Positions 37,422-46,564 of a DNA stretch of 64,000 nt are shown here, in pieces (position 1 is the stretch's first letter; each line of letters starts with the position of its first letter). The stretch lies in contig NC_016818.1 of the NCBI RefSeq assembly GCF_000241955.1, positions 2,542,001-2,606,000 on the forward strand. The letters run 5' to 3'. Under the pieces are notes generated by a model. It was not told where the DNA came from. It did not search any database and worked only from the letters and a program-made list of their open reading frames with translations. Source of the stretch: Rahnella aquatilis CIP 78.65 = ATCC 33071. Lineage in GTDB: Bacteria; Pseudomonadota; Gammaproteobacteria; Enterobacterales; Enterobacteriaceae. A program made the position numbers and the translations under genes.

Positions 37422-37447
37422 AAAACCCACGCTCACACATGGGTTTT
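37422..37447. terminator. bidirectional terminator between LysR and reductase genes
   Basis: AAAACCCA (37422-37429) / TGGGTTTT (37440-37447), 10-base loop, A-run before and T-run after, between two convergent genes. Confidence 0.72.
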
Positions 37448-37477
37448 CATTTTTACAGCCTTTCACGTCCTGACATT

Positions 37478-40255
37478 TTACCGTTTCGCCAGCGCCGCGG
37501 CATTCTTACCGGCCAGAATGCCGAAGATAATAATATCGGCCACGGCGTTACCGCCGATGCGGTTTGCGCCATGGATGCCGCCGACCACTTCACCTGCGGC
37601 CCAGGCACCGGTGATCACCTGTTTCTGCGCATCAAGCACGGCGGTATCCGGATTGATGGTCACACCGCCCATGGTGTGATGCACACCCGGCGCGATGCGG
37701 ATGGCAAAGAACGGCCCCTGATTAAGCGGGTGACGCAGCGCGGTGGTACGGCCAAAGTCTTCGTCCTTTTTCTCCACCACAAACAGATTGTAGCGCAGCA
37801 GGGTTTCCGACAACGTGTGAGGATCCATATTGAGTTTTACTGCCAGCTTCTCCGGCGTGGGTGCACTTATCACAAACCCCTTGGCGATATACTCGTCAGC
37901 CGCTTTGTTACTCGCCCGCACCTGTTCATCGAAGATTACCCACGCACTTTTCTCGGGTAATGCGATGATTTCTGCCGAGACTTTGTCGCGGGTTTCCATT
38001 TCGTTATAGAAACGCTTCCCGGCCTGACTGATCAGGATCGCGCCGCCGCCACGGATAGCCTCTGAAATCAGATAAGACGTGGTCTGTTCCACTGTCGGGT
38101 GGATCTGAATTTCGCCCATATCCACGGTATCCGCGCCCAGTTTCTGCAGCAGGGCAATCCCGCTGCCGGTCGCCCCCGCATGGTTGGTGGTCACGAAACC
38201 GTCCAGTTCCGGGCGGTACTTCACCACCATCTCGCGGTTGGCACTGAAACCGCCGGTGGCGACAATCACACTTTTGGCATTAAGAATGCGGCTGTCGTTA
38301 TATTCGTCCACCACTTTCACGCCGGTCACCACGCCATTTTCAGACAGGATTTCAGCCACCGAGGTTTCGAGCAGCACTTCGATGTCGCGCTTGTTGATAT
38401 TTTTCACCAGTCCGCTGATCAGGAAACCGCCGACTGCGGAACGATCCGCCGGACGGTGCGTGCGGTCAATGCTCATTCCGCCGGTGATGGTGATGTCGTT
38501 CAGTTCGATCTCTTTCGCCGCCAGCCATTCGACAGCTTCCGGGGCCAGTTCCACAAACTCTCTCAGCAGCACCGGATTGTTTTTGAACTTGCCGCCCTTC
38601 AGCGTTTCTTCATAGAACAGGTCTTTGCTGTCTTCGATGCCTTTCAGTTTCTGGAAACGCGTTTCTGCGGCGTTCATCCCCACTGAGGCTTTGATGGTAT
38701 TACCGCCGATGGTGGGCATCTTCTCGATAATCACCACGTGCGCGCCTTCGTCGTGCGCCTGAATCGCTGCGGCCAGCCCGGCGCCACCGCTGCCGACAAC
38801 CACAACGTCGTAGTTTTGCGGCGCCTGCGGGTTGCCACCTTCTTCAATCACATGCTCTTTGCTGGACGTCGCCAGCGCGCGCGATACGGCTTTCTTCAGC
38901 GCCTCACTCTGGGTGGTCGCGCCGGTAATAGCATCGACATGCGGACTGTTGGCGACCAGCATCCGGGTACGCAGGCTTTCGAATGTGGTGGTGAAATCGA
39001 CGTCCAGCGAGTCATCTTTCACCAGTGCGATATCGGTAATACGGTCGGTGTCGAGCGTGACGCTGATTTTCAGCTTCAGCGCTTCGGCCTCGACTTTTTC
39101 CTGATAGACCCCGGCTTTGTATTTACGGCCAGTGACGCTGGTGTCGCGGATCATGGCGTCAACCAGTGAGAAGCGCCACAGCGGTTCAGGGATGTTCAGC
39201 TCTTCACGTTTGTGGCTGTCGATAAACAGTTCGAGGTGATCATTATTGATAATGCGGTCGGCCCAGTCCGGATAAGCAATGCAGGCTTTACCGACGGCGA
39301 TCAGATCAAAGCCGTATTCCAGTCCCTTTTCGGCATCAGCTTTATTGATCACCCCGCCGACGCCAATCACCGGCACTTTGGCAAGTGTTTCAGAGCGCAT
39401 GGCACGGTATTTCGTGATGAGTGGCGTCGGATCCTGGGTATCGACAATGGAAGGACGCAGCAGTTGTCCGACCGAGAAATGCACATAGTCCAGCCCGCGC
39501 GCGGCGAGTTTTTCCAGCAGATACAGGGTGTCGTCAAAACGGATGCCGGGCACTTCCAGCTCTTCCGGCGAGAAACGGTAGCCGATAATAAAAGACGCAT
39601 CCGCGAGGCGTTCCGCCATTTTGTGGGTGATCTCGAGCACTTCCAGCGGGAAACGTGCGCGTTTGTCGCGGTCTCCGCCCCATTTGTCGGTGCGCTGGTT
39701 GGAGTTCGGCGAGTAAAATTGCTGGATCAGGTAGGTGTTCGCGCCATGGATTTCTACGCCGTCGAAACCGGCTTTAATGGCGCGGTTAACCGCATCACCA
39801 AATTTGGTGATCATGGTGTCCACTTCTTCGCCGGTCAGTTCTTTTGGCCGGGTCGCGCCTTCGCGCGGTGCAGCGATAGCGCTTGGCGCGACAGGTGTAC
39901 GGCCACCGATCAGTTCCGGCTCCACCATTCTGCCGCCGTGATAAATCTGCAAAATCGCTTTTGAGCCTTTGGATTTAATGGCATCAGCAATTTTCTTCAG
40001 ACCGGAAATTTTGTTGTCGCTGTCGATAGCGATCGCGCCCGGAAACGCCGGGCCCATACGGTCAATGAAACAACATTCGACGATGATTGTGCCGATGCTA
40101 CCGGCACGGTCACGGTAATACTCCACCAGTTCACTGGTTACGGTACCGTCATAGAAGCCGGTACAGGTGGTCATGGGGGCCATCAGCAGACGGTTTTTCA
40201 GTACCGCACCGTTTGGCAGCGTGAGCGGATTCAGTACCGGTGTCAGCTTATTCAT
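37478..40255 (-). CDS. fused OYE-like / FMN_bind / FAD fumarate-reductase-type oxidoreductase
   Basis: 925 residues in three parts. Residues 1-370 form an old-yellow-enzyme TIM barrel (GVEIHGANTYLIQQFYSPNSN), which should take electrons from NAD(P)H. Residues ~380-465 are an FMN_bind domain with DAITGAT near 440, the motif where ApbE links FMN covalently to Thr. Residues ~480-925 are a flavocytochrome c/fumarate reductase domain (DVVVVGSGGAGLAAA; QIHPT; TRDK; HHTMGG near 860; GANRIGG near 902) with the catalytic His and Arg kept. This build is known from soluble NADH:fumarate (Klebsiella) and acrylate/cinnamate-type (Vibrio) reductases. The ATG at 40255 has GGAG upstream. It is divergent from a carboxylate transporter, and an FNR-type box lies between them. 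The exact acceptor is unproven. Confidence 0.85.
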   Translation of the reverse strand: MNKLTPVLNPLTLPNGAVLKNRLLMAPMTTCTGFYDGTVTSELVEYYRDRAGSIGTIIVECCFIDRMGPAFPGAIAIDSDNKISGLKKIADAIKSKGSKAILQIYHGGRMVEPELIGGRTPVAPSAIAAPREGATRPKELTGEEVDTMITKFGDAVNRAIKAGFDGVEIHGANTYLIQQFYSPNSNQRTDKWGGDRDKRARFPLEVLEITHKMAERLADASFIIGYRFSPEELEVPGIRFDDTLYLLEKLAARGLDYVHFSVGQLLRPSIVDTQDPTPLITKYRAMRSETLAKVPVIGVGGVINKADAEKGLEYGFDLIAVGKACIAYPDWADRIINNDHLELFIDSHKREELNIPEPLWRFSLVDAMIRDTSVTGRKYKAGVYQEKVEAEALKLKISVTLDTDRITDIALVKDDSLDVDFTTTFESLRTRMLVANSPHVDAITGATTQSEALKKAVSRALATSSKEHVIEEGGNPQAPQNYDVVVVGSGGAGLAAAIQAHDEGAHVVIIEKMPTIGGNTIKASVGMNAAETRFQKLKGIEDSKDLFYEETLKGGKFKNNPVLLREFVELAPEAVEWLAAKEIELNDITITGGMSIDRTHRPADRSAVGGFLISGLVKNINKRDIEVLLETSVAEILSENGVVTGVKVVDEYNDSRILNAKSVIVATGGFSANREMVVKYRPELDGFVTTNHAGATGSGIALLQKLGADTVDMGEIQIHPTVEQTTSYLISEAIRGGGAILISQAGKRFYNEMETRDKVSAEIIALPEKSAWVIFDEQVRASNKAADEYIAKGFVISAPTPEKLAVKLNMDPHTLSETLLRYNLFVVEKKDEDFGRTTALRHPLNQGPFFAIRIAPGVHHTMGGVTINPDTAVLDAQKQVITGAWAAGEVVGGIHGANRIGGNAVADIIIFGILAGKNAAALAKR

Positions 40256-40862
40256 TATGATCAACTCCGAAATGTGTAAGTCTTGAATTTTTTCGTGGCC
40301 GCATTGCTTATCCTTGCTTACCGTAAATAAAAACTACTGTTTAATTAAGCAATCTGCAGCAGGTGATGAAGAGAGAAATCTGTGAGCTAATGTATTTATA
40401 TCAGACGATGAAATTGGCGTTATAAACGTTGTTTAAGCAGGAGTTGTTTATTTATCCGACATGAAAACCCATACCACCATCAATTGTTAATGATGAGTTG
40501 ACAAAAATCAACTTTAGAATAACATAAAAAATCTCACCTTGAAAATCAGCAAGTTGGTAGCAAAACTGGCGTTTACTCAAATTTACTCTACAGTCATTTA
40601 AACAGATTATCTTCAGAAAAAAATTAACCACAAACTTTGTAATGTCATGCGTTAATAAATGAATACATTGTGTCATTTAGCGTAAGAATATTTTCCTAAG
40701 AATAATAGTAACGTATTAATTTCGTCCCAAAGGATCCACCATCATTACGTACCGCTTAACACATTTCAGATCGAAAGAATAATTAATGGTTTTCCGAATC
40801 AGAACACCATCACTGATAACCCTGGCGTAACGCTCACTCTCAATTACGGGCAGACAAAATTT
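40256..40862. promoter_or_regulatory. 607-bp divergent regulatory region
   Basis: AT-rich and non-coding; a 74-codon minus-strand frame at 40452-40676 has no family resemblance and is dismissed. It holds an FNR-type dyad (40498-40511), an ArcA-like GTTTAATTAA near 40340 and a direct repeat TAAGAATA (40683-40690 and 40697-40704). The region is unusually long for two genes, suggesting several regulators. Confidence 0.5.
40498..40511. promoter_or_regulatory. probable FNR box
   Basis: TTGAC-AAAA-ATCAA matches the FNR consensus TTGAT-N4-ATCAA in nine of ten positions. It lies 243 bp before the reductase start and 352 bp before the transporter start, consistent with oxygen-responsive expression of an anaerobic reductase system. 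Confidence 0.65.
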
Positions 40863-42374
40863 ATGAAACCCACATCCACATTGAATGCTCCCGGCCAGGC
40901 CGAACCGGCCGCCGGGGGACTCAAAAAACGTCTGATTATGCTGTTCCTGCCGGTACTGGTGGCGGTGCTTTTACTGCTGACCCCGGTCCCTGCCGGGCTT
41001 GAACCCTATGCATGGCATTTCTTCGCCATCTTTGTCGGCGTGATTGTCGGCCTGATTTTCGAACCCTTACCCGGCGCCGTGATTGGCCTGACCGGCGTGG
41101 TGGTGATCGCCGTGTTCAGCCAGTGGCTGTTATTCAGCCCGGCTGAAATCGCCAACCCGAAATTTAAAATGCCCGCCGAGGCGTTCAAATGGGCGGTGAG
41201 CGGCTTCGGCAACTCGACAGTCTGGCTTATTTTTGGCGCGTTTATGTTTGCCGCCGGATATGACAAAACGCAGTTTGGTCGCCGTCTGGCGCTGATCCTG
41301 GTGAAATATCTCGGTCGCCGCAGCCTGACGTTAGGGTACGCCATTACCTTTGCGGATCTGCTGCTCGCACCTTTTACGCCGTCCAACACCGCACGCAGCG
41401 GCGGAACCATTTATCCGATTATCGCCAACCTGCCGCCGTTATACGGCTCCAAACCGAATGACCCGAGTGCGCGCAAAATCGGTTCTTACCTGATGTGGGT
41501 GGCGATCACCGCAGCCTGTATCACCAGTTCGATGTTCCTGTCGGCACTGGCGCCGAATCTGCTGGCGCTGGCGTTAGTCAAAAGTATCACCGGCTTTACG
41601 ATTTCCTGGGGCATGTGGTTCCTGGCGTTCCTGCCACTGGGGGTGCTGCTGATCCTGACCATGCCGCTGCTGGCATACTGGTTCTATCCGCCGGAAGTGA
41701 AGATTAATGATGAGGTGCCGCGCTGGGCGACCAACGAACTCGAGAAGTTGGGCAAGCTGTCGCGTAACGAAATCCTGCTGCTGATATTTGTGTGTTCTGC
41801 GCTGCTGATGTGGATTTTTGCCGCTGCGTGGATTGAACCCGCGCTGGCGGCGTTGCTGGTCGTGGTGCTGATGCTGTGGACCGGCGTACTGAACTGGAAC
41901 GATATCACCAGTAATAAACCGGCCTGGAACACCTTTGCGTGGTTTGCCACTCTGGTGGCGCTGGCGGACGGCCTTGCCCGCGTCGGTTTTATTGCCTGGC
42001 TGGGTAAAGAAGGCGGTCAGTTACTCAACGGATTCGACCCGCAGGTCGCCGCCGTGATGCTGCTGATTGCGTTCTTTCTGCTGCACTATCTTTTCGCCAG
42101 TACCACGGCGCACACCACCGCGTTGTTACCGGCGATGCTGACGATTGCGGCGGCCATTCCGGGCATCAACATGCCGGTTTACTGCCTGATGATGGTGACC
42201 TCGCTGGGTGTGATGGGGATTATCACCCCGTACGGCACCGGCCCCAGCCCGATTTATTACGGCAGCGGCTATCTGCCGACCAAAGATTACTGGCGTCTGG
42301 GCACTATCTTTGGGGCGATTTTCCTCGGCAGCATGATGCTGATTGCCTATCCGTGGATGGTGCTGATGTTCTGA
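40863..42374 (+). CDS. DASS (SLC13) family carboxylate/anion transporter
   Basis: 503 residues, about 11-12 membrane helices. The two SN(T)-type substrate/sodium motifs of the family are visible: TPSNTARSGG near 178 and ASTTAHTTALLP near 415. In style it is like CitT/TtdT of E. coli, which exchange tricarboxylates, tartrate or succinate. Divergent placement beside the fumarate-reductase-type fusion suggests that it brings in the unsaturated acid reduced by that enzyme or exports the product. The exact substrate is not readable. Confidence 0.87.
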   Translation: MKPTSTLNAPGQAEPAAGGLKKRLIMLFLPVLVAVLLLLTPVPAGLEPYAWHFFAIFVGVIVGLIFEPLPGAVIGLTGVVVIAVFSQWLLFSPAEIANPKFKMPAEAFKWAVSGFGNSTVWLIFGAFMFAAGYDKTQFGRRLALILVKYLGRRSLTLGYAITFADLLLAPFTPSNTARSGGTIYPIIANLPPLYGSKPNDPSARKIGSYLMWVAITAACITSSMFLSALAPNLLALALVKSITGFTISWGMWFLAFLPLGVLLILTMPLLAYWFYPPEVKINDEVPRWATNELEKLGKLSRNEILLLIFVCSALLMWIFAAAWIEPALAALLVVVLMLWTGVLNWNDITSNKPAWNTFAWFATLVALADGLARVGFIAWLGKEGGQLLNGFDPQVAAVMLLIAFFLLHYLFASTTAHTTALLPAMLTIAAAIPGINMPVYCLMMVTSLGVMGIITPYGTGPSPIYYGSGYLPTKDYWRLGTIFGAIFLGSMMLIAYPWMVLMF

Positions 42375-42384
42375 TGCCTTACCC

Positions 42385-42411
42385 TGCCAGACTGCGCCTT
42401 GCAGTCTGGCA
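42385..42411. terminator. strong hairpin between transporter and GntR gene
   Basis: Perfect 11-bp stem TGCCAGACTGC (42385-42395) / GCAGTCTGGCA (42401-42411), 5-base loop, between convergent genes. There is no T-run, so it may work with Rho or be a simple transcript-end stabiliser. Confidence 0.55.
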
Positions 42412-42434
42412 ACCCTTGCTTAATCTCTGCAACT

Positions 42435-42474
42435 GCCCGTCATTTCTGAAGAAAGCCCGTCATTCCTGAAGAAA
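42435..42474. repeat. 20-bp tandem duplication at the GntR stop codon
   Basis: GCCCGTCATTTCTGAAGAAA (42435-42454) is followed directly by the same sequence with one change (42455-42474). The second unit contains the last codons and stop of the GntR gene; the first lies just beyond it. A small local duplication without effect on the protein. Confidence 0.8.
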
Positions 42475-43125
42475 ATAGTGCTTACCGAGAATGGCCGCGC
42501 CGTCATCAATCGATTTGTGGATAAGCTTCACACAGCGTTTTGCGTCGCCCGCTTCCAGCGCCAGTAACAGCTGATCATAATTGTGCTGGCCCTGCGCCAT
42601 ATGCGGCGACTGCGGATAAAGGTAGTTAAAGCACGGGCCAATCTGCACCCACAACTGCTCAATCAGCGCAGTCAGCGTGGGCATCGCGGCCATTTCATAC
42701 AGCGTGAAACGAAACTCCCGGTTAGCCTCTAACGCGTCCTCAACGTTATTTTCCACTTTTGCCGCCATAAATCTGGCATTCAGCGTTTTCAGCAAGGCGA
42801 GGTGTTGCGCCGTGATCTGCCCGCAGGCTTGCGACACGGCCAGGCCTTCAAGATTTTTGCGGATAAGCGTGATTTCCTGATACCGCGCCAGCGCAATTTT
42901 AGGCACCAGAAAAGCCTGTGCCGGGGTGGCATCAAGCGCACCCGCCGACACCAGACGCAGCAACGCTTCGCGCACCGGCGTCACACTGGTACCCAGTTTT
43001 TCAGCAATTTCCTTGGTTACCAGCCGCGCGCCCGGTTTGAGTCCGCCGACAATTAATGCCCCTTTCAGTCTGGCTTCCACCTGCATGGTGAGGCTGACAC
43101 GCTGCGCTTTTTCCATCTCGAACAT
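42460..43125 (-). CDS. GntR family regulator (FadR/VanR-like, FCD domain)
   Basis: 221 residues: N-terminal winged helix (about 12-75; LVTKEIAEKLGTSVTPVREALLRLVSAG) and an all-helical FCD ligand domain (about 85-215), in which acidic and His residues usually hold a metal and a carboxylate effector. AGGA precedes the ATG. It is divergent from the peptide-type ABC operon. A 27-bp near-palindrome lies between them, and a related palindrome precedes the operon's ATPase gene, so this protein probably represses both units. Confidence 0.88.
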   Translation of the reverse strand: MFEMEKAQRVSLTMQVEARLKGALIVGGLKPGARLVTKEIAEKLGTSVTPVREALLRLVSAGALDATPAQAFLVPKIALARYQEITLIRKNLEGLAVSQACGQITAQHLALLKTLNARFMAAKVENNVEDALEANREFRFTLYEMAAMPTLTALIEQLWVQIGPCFNYLYPQSPHMAQGQHNYDQLLLALEAGDAKRCVKLIHKSIDDGAAILGKHYFLQE

Positions 43126-43189
43126 GTGACGTTTTCCTTTAGCAAAATAATGGCTTTTCTTTTGCGGTTTAATCCGTAGCTTGCCAAAA

Positions 43190-43216
43190 ATACATTATAT
43201 AGGATATATCATGTAT
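43190..43216. promoter_or_regulatory. 27-bp palindromic operator, probable GntR site
   Basis: Arms ATACAT (43190-43195) and ATGTAT (43211-43216) enclose the core ATATA-GGA-TATAT (43197-43209); 11 of 13 base pairs are symmetric. It lies 65 bp before the GntR start and 97 bp before the binding-protein start. The core recurs as ATATA-TCG-TATAT at 52511-52523. Confidence 0.7.
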
Positions 43217-43312
43217 TGAGGAATTGAATAATGATTGACCGTTTTTGTGACGCACCACCTTCACGTTAATTCCGTCAACGCTTCTGGCGGCTTCACTTTG
43301 GGAATGACCGTA

Positions 43313-44806
43313 ATGAGAATATCTGCCTTCAAACTGGCTTCACTTGCCCTGCTTATCAGCCTGACCACACCGGCTGTTTTCGCCTCTGAACTGGTGATCG
43401 CCCAACCGGCTTCCGCCACGGCAATGGATCCGGGCTTCCTGAAAGAGTCTGCCACGCTGGTGGATAACCTCTTCGATACGCTGGTGCTGCGCGATGCCAA
43501 TATGCAGTTGCAACCGGGGCTGGCGACAAGCTGGAAATCACTGGATGATACCACCTGGGAGTTCACCCTGCGTCAGGGTGTGAAGTTCAGCGATGGTGAA
43601 CCGGTCAATGCGCAGGCGGTGAAATTCTCTATCGACCGGATCCTGGATCCTGCCAGTCACGCGCCGACCATTTCGTATATCCGCACCATCAAATCCGTGG
43701 AAGTTACCGGCGATTATCAGGTGAAAATCCACACCACCGGCCCCGACCCGCTGCTGCCCACCCGCATGAGCCGCTACCCGACCTATATTGTGCCACCGGC
43801 GTATGTCACCAAAGTCGGTGCCGCTGAATTTGCCCGCAAACCGGTGGGTTCCGGTGCCTATATCCTCACCGCCTTTATTCCCGATGAAAAAGTGGTGATG
43901 CAGGCCAATCCGGATTACTGGCGCGGAAAACCCGCTATCGATACCGTGACCTGGCGTCCGGTCCCGGAAGCCACCGGGCGCATAACCGCCCTGCTGACCG
44001 GCGAAGTACAACTGGTTGACGGCGTACCGGCCGATCTGGTTCCGGCACTGAAAAACAAACCGGGGGTGCATCTTGAGCAGGTAAAAAATGGCGGACTGAC
44101 TATTTATCTCGGACTGAAGAACGACCAGAAACCGCTGAACGATGTGCGCGTCCGTCAGGCGCTATCGCTGGCGCTGAACCGCGCGGCCTATACCCGCGAT
44201 TTACTGCACGGTTTTGGCACGCCGACCGGCACCATGGCCGGACCGAAAGATTTTGGCTATGAGGCGATCCCCGCACCGGCGCAGGACATCGCCAAAGCCA
44301 AAGCGCTACTGGCAGAAGCGGGCTATCCGCAAGGCTTCACCCTGCGCTTTCAGGCACCCCGCCGTTATATTGCCAGCGCAGACGTCGCCCAGGCGATTGT
44401 GCAGGATCTGGCGGCTATCGGCGTGAAAGCGCAACTCGAAGTACCGGAATGGTCGGTCTATACCCAGCAGGTGGCGGCGCAGAAACAGGCACCGATGTAC
44501 ATGCTGGCGTGGGGATCAACGCAGACGCTGGATGCCGATGCCGCGCTTTATCCGATACTGCACTCCGGCGAACCGTATTCCACGGTGAATTCGCCTGAAC
44601 TGGATGCCCTGCTCAACAGCAGTCGCACCACGGTCGACCCGGCCAGACGGGAGAAAATTTTGCAGCAAATACAGCAGGTTGTTGCACAGCAGCAGCCGCT
44701 TATTCCGCTTTACAAAGAAGATTCCCTGTATGCCAGCGTCGATAACGTGGCCTTCACCGGCCGTGCCGATTCGCGCATTCCGCTGTTTGACCTGAGGATG
44801 AAATGA
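43313..44806 (+). CDS. peptide/nickel-type ABC transporter substrate-binding protein (SBP_bac_5)
   Basis: 497 residues from the ATG at 43313, which has GGGA ~9 bases upstream and opens a clear signal peptide ending near AVFAS (about residue 24); a TTG at 43235 is less likely. The family signature runs TWEFTLRQGVKFSDGEPVNAQAVKFSIDRIL at about 80-110. DppA/GsiB-like proteins of this class bind peptides and many peptide-like molecules. It overlaps the next permease gene by 4 bp. Operon partners (M20 hydrolase, PLP lyase, cyclodeaminase) suggest a conjugated amino-acid ligand. Confidence 0.9.
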   Translation: MRISAFKLASLALLISLTTPAVFASELVIAQPASATAMDPGFLKESATLVDNLFDTLVLRDANMQLQPGLATSWKSLDDTTWEFTLRQGVKFSDGEPVNAQAVKFSIDRILDPASHAPTISYIRTIKSVEVTGDYQVKIHTTGPDPLLPTRMSRYPTYIVPPAYVTKVGAAEFARKPVGSGAYILTAFIPDEKVVMQANPDYWRGKPAIDTVTWRPVPEATGRITALLTGEVQLVDGVPADLVPALKNKPGVHLEQVKNGGLTIYLGLKNDQKPLNDVRVRQALSLALNRAAYTRDLLHGFGTPTGTMAGPKDFGYEAIPAPAQDIAKAKALLAEAGYPQGFTLRFQAPRRYIASADVAQAIVQDLAAIGVKAQLEVPEWSVYTQQVAAQKQAPMYMLAWGSTQTLDADAALYPILHSGEPYSTVNSPELDALLNSSRTTVDPARREKILQQIQQVVAQQQPLIPLYKEDSLYASVDNVAFTGRADSRIPLFDLRMK

Positions 44807-45648
44807 TTTCACTGCGTACAACCCTGCAAAGGAAACCCCGCCGCCGGTTTTATGGTGACGGGATCCTTGGCGGACTGTTGCTGTTGCTGGTGATTGTCCC
44901 GGCGCTCCTGGCGCCGTGGCTGCCCCTGCCGGATCCGCTGACCAACGATCTGGCAGCGGCCTTTTCGCCACCGGGCGGTCATCATCTGCTGGGCACCGAT
45001 CAGCTGGGGCGTGATTTGCTGTCACGGATTTTATCAGGTACGCGGCTTTCGCTGATGGTGGTATTGCTGGCGGCAGTGATTGCGGCGGTCATGGGCTCGG
45101 CACTGGGCATGATTGCCGGTTATACCGGCGGCTGGCTCGACGCGCTGATTATGCGCCTGATGGACATTCAGCTGGCGGTGCCGTTTATCCTGCTGATCCT
45201 GCTGGTGATGGCGCTGTTCGGCGCGTCGATGACCAATATCATTGTGATCATGGGCGTGACCAGTTGGGCGATTTATGCCCGTGTCGCCCGCGCTAAAACG
45301 CTGGAAATCCGCGAGCTGGAATTTATCGAGTCGGTCAAAGCCATGGGATTTTCCACCCCGCGCATTTTGCTGCGCCATATCTTGCCTAATCTGATGACCC
45401 CGCTGATCGTGCTGCTGACGCTGGATATTCCGCGTCTGATCGTGCTGGAAGCCTCGATTGGTTTTCTCGGCATGGGCATTCAGCCGCCAACGCCGACGCT
45501 CGGCAATCTGATCGGCGAAGGCCGTTCTTACATGCTCCTTGCACAATGGCTGGTGCTGTATCCGGGGCTGGTGATTGCGGCGCTGGTGATTGGCTGCAAC
45601 CTGCTCGGCGACAGCCTGTTGCGTAAAACCCACACGAGGCTCGACTGA
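44803..45648 (+). CDS. peptide-type ABC transporter permease (DppC-like)
   Basis: 281 residues, six membrane helices, N-terminal cytoplasmic stretch rich in Arg, then GTDQLGRDLLSRILSGTRLSL and the EAA loop ESVKAMGFSTPRILLRHILPN near 175-195. It has the DppC/OppC hallmarks. It overlaps the binding-protein gene by 4 bp and the next permease start follows after 1 bp. The DppC-type permease precedes the DppB-type here, the reverse of the usual dpp order. Confidence 0.9.
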   Translation: MISLRTTLQRKPRRRFYGDGILGGLLLLLVIVPALLAPWLPLPDPLTNDLAAAFSPPGGHHLLGTDQLGRDLLSRILSGTRLSLMVVLLAAVIAAVMGSALGMIAGYTGGWLDALIMRLMDIQLAVPFILLILLVMALFGASMTNIIVIMGVTSWAIYARVARAKTLEIRELEFIESVKAMGFSTPRILLRHILPNLMTPLIVLLTLDIPRLIVLEASIGFLGMGIQPPTPTLGNLIGEGRSYMLLAQWLVLYPGLVIAALVIGCNLLGDSLLRKTHTRLD

Positions 45649-45649
45649 T

Positions 45650-46564
45650 ATGCTGCGTTATATTTTGCAACGCCTCGGGCAGTCAGTGCTGGTGATGTTT
45701 GGCGTATCGCTGCTGATTTTTTACAGCCTGCACCTGACCGGTGACCCGGCGGCGGTAATGATGCCGCCGGGTTCCAGCCAGCAGGAAATTGACAATTTCC
45801 GCCACAGCATGGGCTTTGACCGCTCGCTGACGTGGCAGTACTGGCATTATCTGACCGGTGTTTTACAGGGCGATCTCGGCGAATCGCTGCGCTACAGTCA
45901 GCCGGTCACTGAACTGATTGGTCAGCGCGTTCCCGCCACCCTGCTGCTGGCTATTACCGCGTTACTCTGGAGCACTGTCGCCGGTTTGCTGCTCGGCATC
46001 GTCAGTGCGTTATATCAGAACTCGCTGTGGGATCTGGTCTCGCGCCTGCTGGCCTTCAGCGGTCAGGCGGTGCCGGTTTTCTGGCTTGGCCTGCTGCTGA
46101 TTATCGCCTTCAGCCTGAACCTGCGCTGGCTGCCGTCCGGCGGTTATGGCAGCGCCGCTCAGCTGGTGATGCCTGCCATCAGCCTCGGTGCGTATTACAT
46201 GAGCGCCATTGCGCGACTGATCCGCGCCAGCCTGATTGACGTGCTGCAACAAGATTACATTCGCACCGCCCGCGCCAAGGGGCTGAGCCGCTGGCGGATT
46301 GTGGTTCGCCACGGTTTACGCAATGCGCTGATCCCGGTGATTACGGTGCAGGGCATGTATTTTGCCTCGCTGCTTGGCGGGGCGCTGGTGACGGAAATCA
46401 TTTTTGCCTGGCCGGGTATTGGCCGCCTCGCCGTTCAGGCGATCCAGAACCGCGATTTCCCGCTGGTACAGGCCATTGTGCTGCTCGCCGCGCTGGTGTT
46501 TGTCGGCATCAACCTGATTATCGATTTGCTCTATGTGGTACTCAATCCGAGGATCCGCCTGTGA
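45650..46564 (+). CDS. peptide-type ABC transporter permease (DppB-like)
   Basis: 304 residues with six helices. The N-terminus MLRYILQRLGQSVLVMFGVS is typical of DppB/OppB, and the EAA loop is TARAKGLSRWRIVVRHGLRNALI. The ATG at 45650 follows the previous stop directly; the frame stays open upstream only as a shadow. Its TGA overlaps the GTG start of the M20 gene (GTGA), so all are translationally coupled. Confidence 0.9.
   Translation: MLRYILQRLGQSVLVMFGVSLLIFYSLHLTGDPAAVMMPPGSSQQEIDNFRHSMGFDRSLTWQYWHYLTGVLQGDLGESLRYSQPVTELIGQRVPATLLLAITALLWSTVAGLLLGIVSALYQNSLWDLVSRLLAFSGQAVPVFWLGLLLIIAFSLNLRWLPSGGYGSAAQLVMPAISLGAYYMSAIARLIRASLIDVLQQDYIRTARAKGLSRWRIVVRHGLRNALIPVITVQGMYFASLLGGALVTEIIFAWPGIGRLAVQAIQNRDFPLVQAIVLLAALVFVGINLIIDLLYVVLNPRIRL

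Noticed and set aside
40452..40676. A 74-codon minus-strand frame in the reductase/transporter gap
   Set aside because: No recognisable domain and no clear ribosome site; it overlaps the FNR-type box.
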